A DNA stretch of 17,752 nucleotides, taken from Thalassiosira profunda (taxonomy: Eukaryota; Bacillariophyta; Thalassiosirophyceae; Thalassiosirales; Thalassiosiraceae). Positions within the stretch are counted from its first letter, which is position 1; each line of letters starts with the position of its first letter. Under the pieces are notes generated by a model. That model ran no database searches and was not told the DNA's origin. It was given only the letters and a program-made list of their open reading frames with translations. The position numbers and the translations under genes were made by a program. The stretch is from positions 1 through 17,752 of the forward strand of contig JALLAP010001044.1 in NCBI GenBank assembly GCA_036939355.1, read 5' to 3'. This document shows positions 1-8,537 of this stretch, piece by piece.

Positions 1-1
1 A

Positions 2-97
2 ACCTTGGGCTTGGACCTGTGGCGTCGGGTAGAGATTGGAAGCGAGCATGAGATGCGTTCGAAGATCGCCTCAAAAGAAGTGCTGGCCACCATCTAA
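2..97 (+). CDS. possible C-terminal tail of a gene entering from the left
   Basis: The frame starting at base 2 is open for 31 codons from the window edge and ends at TAA (95-97), followed at once by TAG. The peptide (starts TLGLDLWRRVEIG, ends SKEVLATI) has a balanced composition with alternating hydrophobic and charged residues, unlike the Arg/Pro-rich chance frames to its right. It is too short to recognise a family. It could be a chance open frame; if real, it is the last piece of a plus-strand gene. Confidence 0.3.
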   Translation, partial: TLGLDLWRRVEIGSEHEMRSKIASKEVLATI

Positions 98-1320
98 TAG
101 CGACAATGGCCGGCATCGCACGATGTCACCGATTCCGAGCCCTAAGAGGCCGCCACCGAGATCATCGTCCCACTCGACCCCTGGCTCGGGGCGAGTTTGA
201 CGACGCCACGACACGCCGAGACAAGCTCAACTCTCCGCGGCTCTCGCCCACGCGCCACCGTCCACTCCCACCAGCCGCCGCCAGTATACCGCCGCCAACG
301 CGCTCCACCGCCGCCGTCGACTACTTACATGGTGTTGCAGATGAAGGAGGTTGTTGGTGTTGGAGGGAGTTGAAAAGTGAGGCTACGAGAGGGTGGCCGC
401 GTGCTGACGCCTCGGCTTGGATTTGCGGTCGGGATCGGCCCGATTTCCAGCGATAAGATTTCAGTACAGTCCTACGCAACCACGCGTAGGGTCGCCAAAT
501 ATCATTTTTGAGCTTGGATCCGGGAAATCTTTTCGCGATCTTTTTGTGGCCCTCTCCGATTAACAATTCCGTCGTGAATTTCTACGGTGCATTTTCAAGT
601 TGTGCTCCCTCCGTTCCAGAACAAGTCAGGCCAAAAATATTGGCGAACATCTTGGCGAATTTGTACTCACCATGGAATTAGTATTAATTTAGGGTTAACC
701 CCTAAATTCAAAAGCCCGGGCGGGCTCGGACCTCAACGCTCGTAACCGTTACTACTGTCAAATCATTACGTAGGAAGGTACTAATTCCTACAATCTGTGA
801 GAAAGAGGAGGCTGAACCTCAACGCCCGGGAAGTTGAAATTCGAGAAAGCCCGCCCAAGCTCAAAATGTGGGCGCCAAAAAAGCCAGCTCAAAACGCGCC
901 CTCTCACAAAACTCGGCTCACCAAAAGAGGCGGCCTCGGCGGCGCGGGCTCAACGTTGTCATTGAGGAGAGAGGGCTCATTCTACCGCCAAAGTTGGCAG
1001 AGGAGTGCGCCGAGACAAGGGCATTGTTGCAAAAGGAGTTGCAATAGCCCACATTATCCCGCGCGTTGCACTGGCAAGGGCCCCGCATTGCCATTGCAAG
1101 GGAAAGAATACTCTCACGAATCGAGCAGCCCATCAAAGCCCCCTCACTCGCCGGACGAACAATTCCGACAGGGCGAACGAACAATTGCGCCATTGCCGTT
1201 GCTGCGCGCTGCCGGGAACGAATCGAAGGTGGCGTGGCGTCGAGCTCATTGAACGAATCGACTGCCTTCACGTCTCGTGCACACAACCCAACTGCGCTGC
1301 AGACCGACGAGCTCCCAACG
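98..1320. other. intergenic region without a supportable gene
   Basis: About 1.2 kb. The first 370 bases are GC-rich and contain a 116-codon plus-strand frame (106-456) that is Arg/Pro-rich low complexity with no recognisable motif. Bases 460-800 are AT-richer, as promoters and spacers are elsewhere here, and hold a near-palindrome at 686-708 and ATTACGTAGG at 765-774. From 797 to 1320 frames are open on both strands but none looks like a protein. The last few hundred bases probably include the promoter and 5' UTR of the gene at 1321. Confidence 0.5.
686..708. repeat. near-perfect palindrome containing a TTTAGGG-like half
   Basis: Bases 686-708 read aatttaggg-ttaa-cccctaaatt: arms AATTTAGGG and CCCCTAAATT around a TTAA centre, with one extra C. 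The half-sites resemble plant/algal-type telomere repeats in opposite orientation, but only one unit is present per side. A chance hairpin or the end of a small decayed element is as likely. Confidence 0.4.
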
Positions 1321-2658
1321 ATGAAGCCGAAGGTCGACATCTTCCGCCCCCTGGCGGCGGCCACCTCCTCCGCCAAGGCCCGCCTCCCCGACTCGTCCTC
1401 CATCTTCCGCCGGTCCCACCACGATAACCGGCCGCAGAATTCTCACGGCGAGGACGACGACGAAGACTTCGTCGTCTCGACGCCGCCCGAGCCGTGGGCG
1501 CCGCTGCCGGTCGGCGCCTTGAGCGCGAGCACCAGCGACGGGCACGGGGCGCAGCAAAAGGGACTGGAAGTCAGCGCTCCCTTGCCCAGCGTCAGCAGCG
1601 GCGAGGCCTCCACTCCGGCCTCTCCCGTGAGCCCCAGCCGGACCACCGGCCTGCGCAGCCTCCGCGCCGGCGGCCGGAGTCCCAAGAAGGGCAAGGCCAG
1701 CCCGCCGAGCTACTACAAGATCCAGCTCGTCGACAATGGCGATGACAGCGACGCCAGTGGATCCGGGGGCATGGTCCAGCTCACGGCCGGCGACGACGCC
1801 TCCGTCCAAATCGCCCCGGACCACAACGAGGGCCTCCAGCTCGCGGCCTCCACAAACTCCTCCAGGGCCCGACGGCAGCGGCGGATCGTCCGCGCCTCCC
1901 CCGTGGTCGAGCACGCCGCCTCCGGGCAGGAGAGCATCGAGCACGAGGCCGACGAGGGCGTGGGGCACCACATCCACCGGGGGAGCCACCACGCGCACGA
2001 GGCGGACAAGCGGTGGACCGTCAGCGACGGGGGGCAGATCATCGCGGTGCCCCCCAGTCCGAGCCGGGTGTCCATGACGCACGATTACGAAGTGCGGTGG
2101 ACGGACGAAACGGGCGAAGTGGCGAGCGCACCGGCGAGCCCGTCGGAGTACCTGTGCGCGCCGCCGGTCCCGCCCCTCATGGAAATGGAGACGGTGCTCT
2201 CGGCCGATCCGGAGAAACAGGTAGACGAGGGCGACGCCGCGCTCTCGATCCCGCCCCGGCTGGTCAAGGCCAACTCCTCCGGCTCTTCTTCTTCGGACGA
2301 TAGCTTCGTCTCGGAGGGCCATATGGACACCATGGCCATGGTCGACGAGGAGGAGGGCGAGGAGGTCTCCCTCGAATCCCCCCCGCGAATGAACCGCTCC
2401 CTCCTCTCGATCAGCCTCTTCCAGGAAAGCCTGGGGAGCGCCAGCTCCGGCACCCCGCCCGCGAAGCGGGTGCGGCGGGAGGTGAGCCTCGATTCCAAGC
2501 AGTCGAAATCGAGTCGGAATTCGAGTGGGACGGGACGGTCGAGCAGCCCGCACGTCGGGGGGTGCGGGACGTGCCGGAGCAGCGGGGCGTTCGAGTGGCT
2601 GTTGGACGTGTTCAGTTTGAACGGGCCGTGCTGCCAACAGCCGTGCGCGGCGAACTAA
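1321..2658 (+). CDS. Ser-rich acidic, probably disordered nuclear protein of unknown function
   Basis: 445 aa, single exon. ATG 1321 is the first in-frame ATG; the frame stays open upstream only through non-ATG codons. No family recognised. The sequence is dominated by Ser, Pro, Asp and Glu, with many SP/TP sites (for example ASPVSPSR at about 100-107, PPSPSR at 244-249), as expected for a disordered protein phosphorylated by proline-directed kinases. PPAKRVRR (379-386) is a good nuclear-localisation candidate and RARRQRR (182-188) is a second basic patch. The last 35 residues differ: C415-x2-C418, then a hydrophobic FEWLLDVFSLNG helix-like stretch, then C437 C438-x3-C442, possibly a small metal site or lipidated tail. 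Protein-like continuity over 1.3 kb and GC-rich third positions support coding. The long antisense frame (2811-1246) is Arg/Pro/Gly shadow. Convergent with the next gene, 227 bp apart. Confidence 0.75.
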   Translation: MKPKVDIFRPLAAATSSAKARLPDSSSIFRRSHHDNRPQNSHGEDDDEDFVVSTPPEPWAPLPVGALSASTSDGHGAQQKGLEVSAPLPSVSSGEASTPASPVSPSRTTGLRSLRAGGRSPKKGKASPPSYYKIQLVDNGDDSDASGSGGMVQLTAGDDASVQIAPDHNEGLQLAASTNSSRARRQRRIVRASPVVEHAASGQESIEHEADEGVGHHIHRGSHHAHEADKRWTVSDGGQIIAVPPSPSRVSMTHDYEVRWTDETGEVASAPASPSEYLCAPPVPPLMEMETVLSADPEKQVDEGDAALSIPPRLVKANSSGSSSSDDSFVSEGHMDTMAMVDEEEGEEVSLESPPRMNRSLLSISLFQESLGSASSGTPPAKRVRREVSLDSKQSKSSRNSSGTGRSSSPHVGGCGTCRSSGAFEWLLDVFSLNGPCCQQPCAAN

Positions 2659-2885
2659 CGGTGGTGGAACCGATGCAGGTGCAGGAGGGGGGGTCCGGCG
2701 ACGGCCGTTGCAGGACGTCGCTGTCTGGCTTTTTTGTGTTGAATGTCCGAGACGTATTTTGTAGCATAACAGCGAGTAATTGTATTGAGAGTCGTCACTA
2801 CTTATCTTCATCTACAGACAGAACCCTTATTTAATACCAAGCAATTTGCTGAGGGCCCTCCTCCACGCACGCCCCTCTATTGTAG

Positions 2886-3209
2886 TCAGAACCCCACGCA
2901 CTGGCCTTGGCACACGCCGCAGTTGTTGGTTACGCAAATGGGCGCCTCGGCCGGGCAGCGAATGAGCTTGCATGGGTCCTTTGTTGGGTCGTCACAATCA
3001 TCCATCTCAGCCGCGCACACCCCATCGACATTGCGACACTCTCCATCGGGGCAGGGCAGTAAATCCCCATTCATTGTACAAGTCACATCCCCATTTATCT
3101 TCTTCAGAGGCTTCAAGGACCGGGTGCGGAGACGGCGTTCGTCGGCGTGAACGCTGTCGATGGCCGAGCCAATGACGAGGAGCGCGGTGAATGCACGAGA
3201 GAGATTCAT
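2886..3209 (-). CDS. small secreted cysteine-rich protein
   Basis: 107 aa. ATG at 3209-3207, TGA at 2888-2886. Residues 1-22 form a clear signal peptide (MNLSRAFTALLVIGSA... with VHA before the probable cleavage), then a basic stretch (RRLRTRSLKPLKK), then a compact domain with 11 cysteines at 44, 53, 58, 65, 72, 80, 85, 92, 97, 100 and 104. The last block, C-x4-C-P-x5-C-x4-C-x2-C-x3-C with NNCGVCQGQC, resembles the 'CP..s.C..N.CGGC.A.C' knot seen in many secreted extracellular proteins. The odd cysteine count leaves one free or makes an intermolecular bond. Probable extracellular or cell-wall protein; no enzymatic motif. Head-to-head with the ABHD11-like gene, 407 bp away. Confidence 0.8.
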   Translation of the reverse strand: MNLSRAFTALLVIGSAIDSVHADERRLRTRSLKPLKKINGDVTCTMNGDLLPCPDGECRNVDGVCAAEMDDCDDPTKDPCKLIRCPAEAPICVTNNCGVCQGQCVGF

Positions 3210-3616
3210 GGTGTGGATAGGAAGGGTTCGATGGCGCGTCGTTCGAGTGCATCAAGGCAAAATTTATGAGCACAATTAAATAACCACACAGCAGATTCTA
3301 ATCATGTTGAGCCAAGACTCTTTGCTGCATTTTGCCCAAGACTCTACGCTGCATGAGGGGTTGCGGTGACACCAGAGAAAGAATGGCCGGTTGCATTACT
3401 GCCTCATCACGCTGCATGAAGCGTTGACATTCGGCCGGCCTCAGTTGTTGTTGTTGCTTGCGTGAGCGGAGACAGCATTGCAGTTTTCGACTCTCCGTAC
3501 CTCCCTCATTCCCTCCCCTCCCCCGCGCCGCCCCCGCTCAAAGCAAAAGCAGGGCATGCAAGCCGGGCAAGCAGCATCAGGCTAGAGGCGCCGGCAGCAA
3601 GGGCGAAGACAGCGCA
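3210..3616. promoter_or_regulatory. head-to-head intergenic region with imperfect tandem repeats
   Basis: 407 bp between the divergent starts at 3209 (-) and 3617 (+), so it should carry both promoters. It holds two 19-base units, 3312-3330 and 3336-3354 (ccaagactct..gctgcat), differing at two bases, and a third partial match (acgctgcatga) at 3409-3419. A (GTT)n run lies around 3443-3456 and pyrimidine-rich sequence at 3490-3535. Non-ATG frames run through the right part, but the first ATG of the hydrolase is at 3617. Confidence 0.45.
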
Positions 3617-4931
3617 ATGAACTGCCGGACCGGTCCACGGGCATTGCGGGCGCTCTCTGGCGGCCGAGGGGCGCCGCAGCGAGCGATATCGAGGACAATA
3701 TCCTCGAGGAAGTGGGGGGCGAGCTGGCGTCCATCGGTCGGTGCACCTTTCGCATCATCTGCGCGTGCCTGCTCTCAACCTCGGCCGGGATGGCGCACCG
3801 ATGCCAATCAGAATGCATTGGCGAGACGGGCTCCTTCCTCTCTGTCTACTTCGATTTGCAATAGGAGGCAATTTTCGTCCCATCAACCTCCGCGGCTGGC
3901 GCATGAGTGGGTGGTCGACGGCAAGGTCGTCCCGTCGGCGCAGATGGAGGAGCGGGCGGTCAGCAAAGACAACGAGGTGATCGTCTTCCTCCACGGATTG
4001 CTGGGCAATGCCAAGGTGCGTCGGCGATGTATTTGGTGCATATGTAGGCATATTTGCAAACAAAATGCACATGATGTGCACATCTCATGCCCTCTTGCAA
4101 TACCAACATACATCACAGAATCTGCGCACCCCAGCGAAGAAATTGACGCAGCAACTGCCCCACCTCACCGCCCTCCTCCTCGACATTCGCGGGCACGGCA
4201 ATTCCTCCTCGGTGCAGTTTCAATTTGCACAGCCGCACAACTTTCACTCCTGTGTGGAGGATGTGGTCCACACTCTATCAGATTTGGGATTGACGGGAGC
4301 GAACAGCCCCTCGGCAATATGCGGGCATTCCCTCGGGGGGAGGATCGCCTTGCAGTACTCGCACTTCCTTCGATCGACGCAACAACAACTGATGGGCGGG
4401 GAGGTATTGGAACCGCCGAAGCAGACGTGGGTGTTGGACTCTGTACCGGGCCGGGCCGATCCTTCGGTGCATCACGTGTTGACGACAATATCCTCGCTGC
4501 CCACGCCGATACCCTCGAAGGGATGGTTGATCGATACGCTGGTGAAGGAGCATCGCATGAGCAAGGGCGTGGCCATGTGGATTGCATCGAATCTGAAAGA
4601 CCGGGGGGACAAGTCCTTCGAGTGGGTATTCGATTTGGGCATCGCGAACGAATTGGTAGACAACTTTTCTGACCAGAATCTGACCGAGCTGATCCACGAC
4701 GTGACGACAGCAGGGGACGATACGAACGACCACGCGTCGACGGTGCAGTTGGTCATGGCGGGGCAGAACAAGCTGTGGAGCGAGGAGATTGTGGAGGAAC
4801 TGCGATCGATCCCGTCGTTCCAGAGGACGCCGCCGTCGTTTCACATGCACACGCTGGACAAGGCGGGGCATTGGGTGCACGTGGACGATTTGGAGGGATT
4901 GCTGACGCTGATGGTGACGGGATTGCGGTAG
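3617..4931 (+). CDS. ABHD11-like alpha/beta hydrolase, mitochondrial, two exons
   Basis: Exons 3617-4015 and 4119-4931, joined in phase 0 across a 103-base GT-AG intron, give 403 aa. The junction is decisive: exon 1 ends in FLHGLLGNAK and exon 2 starts NLRTPAKKL, restoring the continuous HG-(L/F)-G-...-N block of ABHD11/YbfF-type hydrolases. Residues 1-90 are Arg/Ser-rich with almost no acid, and RRQFSSHQ at 83-90 matches an R-x-F/S-S matrix-protease site, so mitochondrial import is likely. Catalytic features: oxyanion HG at 126-127, nucleophile elbow G-H-S204-L-G-G, candidate acid D240 (VLDSVP), and H384 in DKAGHWVH. Human ABHD11 is a mitochondrial serine hydrolase tied to 2-oxoglutarate dehydrogenase lipoylation; a matching role here is inference. 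At 403 aa it exceeds the usual ~300, mostly through the presequence. Confidence 0.88.
4016..4118 (+). other. spliceosomal intron of the ABHD11-like gene
   Basis: 103 bases, starts gtgcgt and ends catcacag, phase 0. AT-richer than the exons. It removes the only interruption of the hydrolase reading frame. Confidence 0.88.
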
Positions 4932-5178
4932 AGCGGGATATAATATCTAGTTCTACTATTGTAAAGATACAACAAATAGCAATCTTTCGTGGACCATTCC
5001 CTGTTTGTGTTTCCACTTCACTTCCGAGCAGGCCAGGGCACACCCCTCGGGACGGACATAACAGTTTTGCTCACCTAAAGAACCAATAATACAACGGTGT
5101 ATTCATCTCATGGTTCGTTCCATAGTAAATGCATCATTCACATATACTCTCCTCAGAGGTATGTTGCACCTCGCACTG

Positions 5179-5853
5179 CTACCACTTCAATTTAGGAGCC
5201 GGACCAACTCCTCCGGAATACGCCATCCAGCCACTTTGGGGGGGAATTTCGGTGCTCGCATAAGCAGCGCTCATGGTTCTGTAGAGACTTTTCAAGGCGA
5301 CGTGCGTTTCCGTCAAACTGTGGACGGAAATGAACCAATGTCCACTGCTGCATCGTCGAATGAGAAACTGCCGTTCCTGCCCGTACCACTGCTCTGTGCG
5401 TGAATACCATCGCACCCCTCATACGTAGGTGCCATTGGCTTCTTCGGTACCACACCCTTCAACAATAATTTCCTTTACATTCTGAACGTCATCGCTTGTC
5501 TTCTGCTTCTTTTGACTGCTGCCCTCCTCCTCAACCTCCTCATCGTCAGAATCATCCACAGTATAAACCTTCCACCGTTCCTCCGCCTCCTTGAGGGATT
5601 GTTACGCATCCTTGGCCTCCTTCTTGGAATTGTTCAGCCGGGAGCGCGCGCCCGCCATGCTTTTGACGGCGGAGGTTGCATTCGCCTCGGCCATCTCGGC
5701 CACTCGTCGGGCCGAATCCGCGGTCTTTCTCGCGGACCTCTCTGATGCTATTGAGATCTCCATCACCTCGGCGTCAGCCGTCGCCCGCGCCTTGGCCGCG
5801 GCCAGGCGCTTCTTCGCCGCCGCGATTTCGCGGCTTCCCTCGCTCGATGCCAT
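5179..5853 (-). pseudogene. diatom-type coiled-coil plus NG-Y/PPxxGW domain protein with two in-frame stops
   Basis: From ATG 5853 one frame runs 225 codons to TAG (5181-5179), interrupted by TAA (5604-5602) and TGA (5421-5419). There is no frameshift: all three segments share the frame. Segment 1 (83 aa, MASSEGSREIAAAKKRLA...) is an Ala/Lys/Glu coiled coil. Segment 2 (60 aa) continues it (SLKEAEERWKV), then an acidic linker (DDSDDEEVEEE), a basic KKQK patch, and the start of a domain (IIVEGCGTEEANGTYV). Segment 3 (79 aa) completes it (RWYSRTEQWYG, FLIRRCSSGHWFIS, IPPQSGWMAYSGGVGPAPKL). This order matches, from memory, a large Thalassiosira family of unknown function. A few residues expected between NGTYV and RWYS seem missing next to the TGA. 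Young pseudogene, sequencing error or stop readthrough are all possible. An upstream in-frame ATG at 5925 is less likely. Confidence 0.75.
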
Positions 5854-6026
5854 CGCCCCTGTTTCCTGAAGGTGGACCAATGCGATGAATGGCGGTGCAC
5901 CAAATAATGAAGAGCCGCGATCCACGCGTGGCGTGGTAAGTATGTAGGTTACTCATACTTACGTACTTTCTGTCTACTTACGTCGCCCCCGCCCGCCCCC
6001 GCCTTCACCCGCACCCGACCCAAACA
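5854..6026. promoter_or_regulatory. short head-to-head promoter with repeated TACTTACGTAC-type sites
   Basis: 173 bp between the broken gene (start 5853, -) and COQ2 (start 6027, +). Bases 5936-5983 contain GTAAGTATGTA (5936-5946), TACTTACGTAC (5956-5966) and CTACTTACGT (5974-5983): three variants of one element in under 50 bp. The 11-mer at 5956-5966 is the exact reverse complement of 17248-17258 in another head-to-head spacer. The core resembles a 5' splice site on one strand, so a 5'-UTR intron donor is an alternative to a transcription-factor site. Confidence 0.5.
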
Positions 6027-7545
6027 ATGAGCTGGGCGGGCAGGCTGGCCTCCCAAGCAGCCCTCGCGGGGCGCTCGACGTCCGGGAGGGCTCGCCTGCG
6101 CCCGTGGGAGGCGAGGGAGTCGGCGGTATCTCTGGCGTCGGGCCACCGAACGAGGAAATGGGGCGTCGTCGTCGCGCGGTCGCTGGGGTGCACTGTTGCG
6201 CGTGCACCGCAGAGCGATCCTCTGCGGACGCCGGTGAATTGCAGAAATTCTCGCGGCGGTTGTGTAGAACTACTCAATGATCCGAGGAGGGCGTCGATCT
6301 CGCGGCGGAGCTATGCGAGGCATCGGTCATCGGTGCACATCTCGTGCACCAACAATAATTGGAGCAACGGGACAACGAGCCGATGCTCTTGCACATCATG
6401 TCGTCGGCTCTCTACCGAAAAGAATGGGACGATCAACAGCAACAAACCGGCATCACCCACAGAGAATCCAAACAACCCACAAAATGACGTTGATCTGCAA
6501 AGGGCAGCCCCTCAAACAGTTGCACCATCGCAAACCACCGAGCAAAAGCCCCCGGAGCAATCAGTGCACGACATCTCCTACTTCCCCCAGTCGCTCCAAC
6601 CCTACGCCCGCCTCGCCCGCTTCGACAAACCCATCGGGACCTTCCTTTTACTGCATCCCTGCCTGTGGTCGACCGCCCTCGCGGCGCCGTTGGGATCGCT
6701 CCCGGACCCGTATTTGTGCGCCCTCTTCGGCATCGGGTCGTTCGCGATGCGCGGCGCCGGCTGCACCATCAACGACATGTGGGATTCCAGATACGACAGG
6801 GAGGTGGAGCGGACGCGCTCGCGGCCGTTGGCGTGCGGGGAGTTGACCTACCCGCAAGCGTGGAGATTTTTGGCATTGCAGCTCTCGGCGGGGTTGGGGG
6901 TGCTGGTTTCTCTTCCGCATTTGGAGCGGTGCTTTTGGTGGGGCGCGGCGTCGCTGCCGTTGGTGGCGACGTATCCCCTCATGAAACGCTACACGAATTA
7001 TCCGCAGCTGGCGTTGGGCGTGACGTTCAACTGGGGCGCCATCATGGGATGGGTGGCGGCGAACGGCGAGGTCGATTGGTCCGTCGTCGGGCCTCTCTAT
7101 GCCGGGAGTGTGGCGTGGACCCTCGTCTACGACACGCTGTACGCCCACCAGGACAAGCGGGACGATGCCAAGCTGGGGTTGAAGTCCACCGCGCTGACGT
7201 TTGGCGAAAATACCAAGCCAATACTGACGGCGTTGACGGCCGTGACGTGGGGCGGGTGGATGACGGCGGGGTACAACTGTGGCTTTGGCGAGATTTTGGA
7301 CGCTCCGTATTATTACGCGGGCATCAGCGCGGCGGCGGCGCATTTGCTGTGGCAGGTGCAGACCGCCGATCTGNGCTCCGTATTATTACGCGGGCATCAG
7401 CGCGGCGGCGGCGCATTTGCTGTGGCAGGTGCAGACCGCCGATCTGAACGATGAGGAGAATCTTGCGCGGAGGTTTCGGAGCAACAATGCCGTTGGGTGG
7501 ATGGTCCTCGGATCGTGCGTCGCCGGGAATGTCATGGCAGGATGA
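6027..7545 (+). CDS. COQ2: 4-hydroxybenzoate polyprenyltransferase (ubiquinone biosynthesis), COQ2
   Basis: UbiA-family membrane enzyme that prenylates 4-hydroxybenzoate in the inner mitochondrial membrane. Both Mg-prenyl-diphosphate motifs are intact: N249-D250-M-W-D253-x3-D257 followed by SRPLACGEL, and Y368-D369-T-L-Y372-A-x2-D376-x2-D379-D380. Hydrophobic helices fill about 200-440. The first ~180 residues are Arg/Ser-rich then Pro/Asn/Gln-rich and include RRLSTEKN, consistent with a long mitochondrial presequence plus spacer. ATG 6027 is the first in frame. As printed, the frame shifts at N7374 because 7302-7373 is repeated exactly as 7375-7446. Removing one copy plus the N gives an uninterrupted 481-aa protein ending at TGA 7543-7545. 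The break is therefore almost certainly an assembly join, not a mutation. Confidence 0.93.
7302..7446. repeat. exact 72-base duplication around a single N (assembly artefact)
   Basis: 7302-7373 and 7375-7446 are identical over 72 bases and separated only by n at 7374. Collapsing them restores the COQ2 reading frame, whereas keeping both shifts it. This is the pattern of two contigs with an unmerged overlap joined by a placeholder base. Confidence 0.93.
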
Positions 7546-7628
7546 GTGAAAAGGAATCCATCGATGCATCATCATCCAAAGCATTCAAATATGAAGTTAT
7601 GCAAGTTATCTCGGATGCAATTGCTGTG

Positions 7629-8537
7629 TCATTGCGTATCAGTATCATTCCTCTCTTTCTTCTTCGTATTTTGAGAATTGGCATGGCCGTAGTTGGATCC
7701 ATTCAGATGCGGTATCACGGAACTCAAGTATCTTCCCGCGTCTTTCTGATCAATAGCGTATTCGACAAGCGTGAGCGTTGGCCGTTCCACCACGAACCGC
7801 CGTATGTGCTTCACGTGCTGGCAGTACAACCTCTCAAAATCGCGATCTTCCTTCCCCGCATCTTTGGTAAAGTTGTATTGTGGCCACTCGCAAAACTTGG
7901 TGAACCTCCTCCGCATGCTATTGAAACTACCCAAACTTCGAATCCACTTAGAGACGTTTCTGAATGGCAGCACGAAGATCGCATTCGGTGCTTCCTCGTA
8001 CATCTCGTTCAGATATGAAATCTGCGGGAAGGTGCACGTGCCATTGGTTATATTGTCCCTCTTGAAAGGTGTATTGTCCAATTGAGTGTACGCCCCAAAG
8101 TCTCCGCAGGTCTTCAGAGGCGGGAGGCCCCGCTCGATGGAACTTTTGATGCACGCGGCGCACGGCAATGGCTTTCCGTAAACGTCCTTGCCGCCGCACG
8201 GCCAGAAATGCGAGGCGTTGATCACCGGGGACGACTTAAGAAACTCGTAGAGTGTGAGGGATCCCACCTTCGGAAAGCCCACGTTGATAATTGTTTTCTT
8301 CGTCCCCGTTGGGTTGGTGCGCCTGCCGATAATTGGATGTGAAATGGGCTCGAAGCAGTCGGCGTCCACCCAACTCCTGTCATCTCTGTTCACCTCGTGA
8401 CTCCTCCCCAATGGCAGGTCGAAACGAATCGCCCGGCGGACGTCCCCAAACAACAGCCCACCCCATGCGAGCAGCGCCACCAGGCACGCGACGGGGCCGA
8501 GCAGCCTGAGCAAAATTGCATTCATATCATATGTCAT
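7629..8537 (-). CDS. type II membrane sulfotransferase-like protein
   Basis: 302 aa, ATG 8537-8535 (a second ATG at 8525 is equally usable), TGA 7631-7629. A single hydrophobic segment at about 7-30, with few charges before it, suggests a signal anchor with a lumenal body. IINVGFPKVGSLTLYEFL (83-100) matches the sulfotransferase 5'-phosphosulfate loop (G-x-P-K-x-G-[ST]-x-x-L). FVLPFRNVSKWIRSLGSF places S201 eight residues after R193, as in the 3'-phosphate motif R-[DN]-P-x5-S. Several N-x-S/T sequons (NAS, NGT, NVS, NFT) and scattered cysteines fit a Golgi-lumenal protein using PAPS. The acceptor cannot be told. The Lys/Asn-rich C-terminus is atypical. Tail-to-tail with COQ2, 83 bp apart. Confidence 0.72.
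   Translation of the reverse strand: MTYDMNAILLRLLGPVACLVALLAWGGLLFGDVRRAIRFDLPLGRSHEVNRDDRSWVDADCFEPISHPIIGRRTNPTGTKKTIINVGFPKVGSLTLYEFLKSSPVINASHFWPCGGKDVYGKPLPCAACIKSSIERGLPPLKTCGDFGAYTQLDNTPFKRDNITNGTCTFPQISYLNEMYEEAPNAIFVLPFRNVSKWIRSLGSFNSMRRRFTKFCEWPQYNFTKDAGKEDRDFERLYCQHVKHIRRFVVERPTLTLVEYAIDQKDAGRYLSSVIPHLNGSNYGHANSQNTKKKERNDTDTQ

Noticed and set aside
106..456. 116-codon plus-strand frame with ATG
   Set aside because: Arg/Pro low complexity, no motif, overlapping open frames on both strands; not distinguishable from chance.
686..708. Interstitial telomere repeat
   Set aside because: Only one TTTAGGG-like unit per arm; no tandem array.
797..1427. Overlapping open frames on both strands upstream of 1321
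   Set aside because: Mutually overlapping, no recognisable protein, most begin at non-ATG codons; probably promoter or 5' UTR.
1246..2811. 521-codon antisense open frame over the Ser-rich gene
   Set aside because: Arg/Gly/Pro-rich composition typical of the reverse of a GC3-rich gene; the plus-strand frame has a better start and a protein-like C-terminus.
5179..5853. Nuclear stop-codon reassignment
   Set aside because: TAA, TAG and TGA each end other clear genes here at the expected family length.
7374..7374. Real frameshift or tandem duplication inactivating COQ2
   Set aside because: Exact 72-base identity on both sides of an N, and perfect repair on collapse, fit an assembly join far better.
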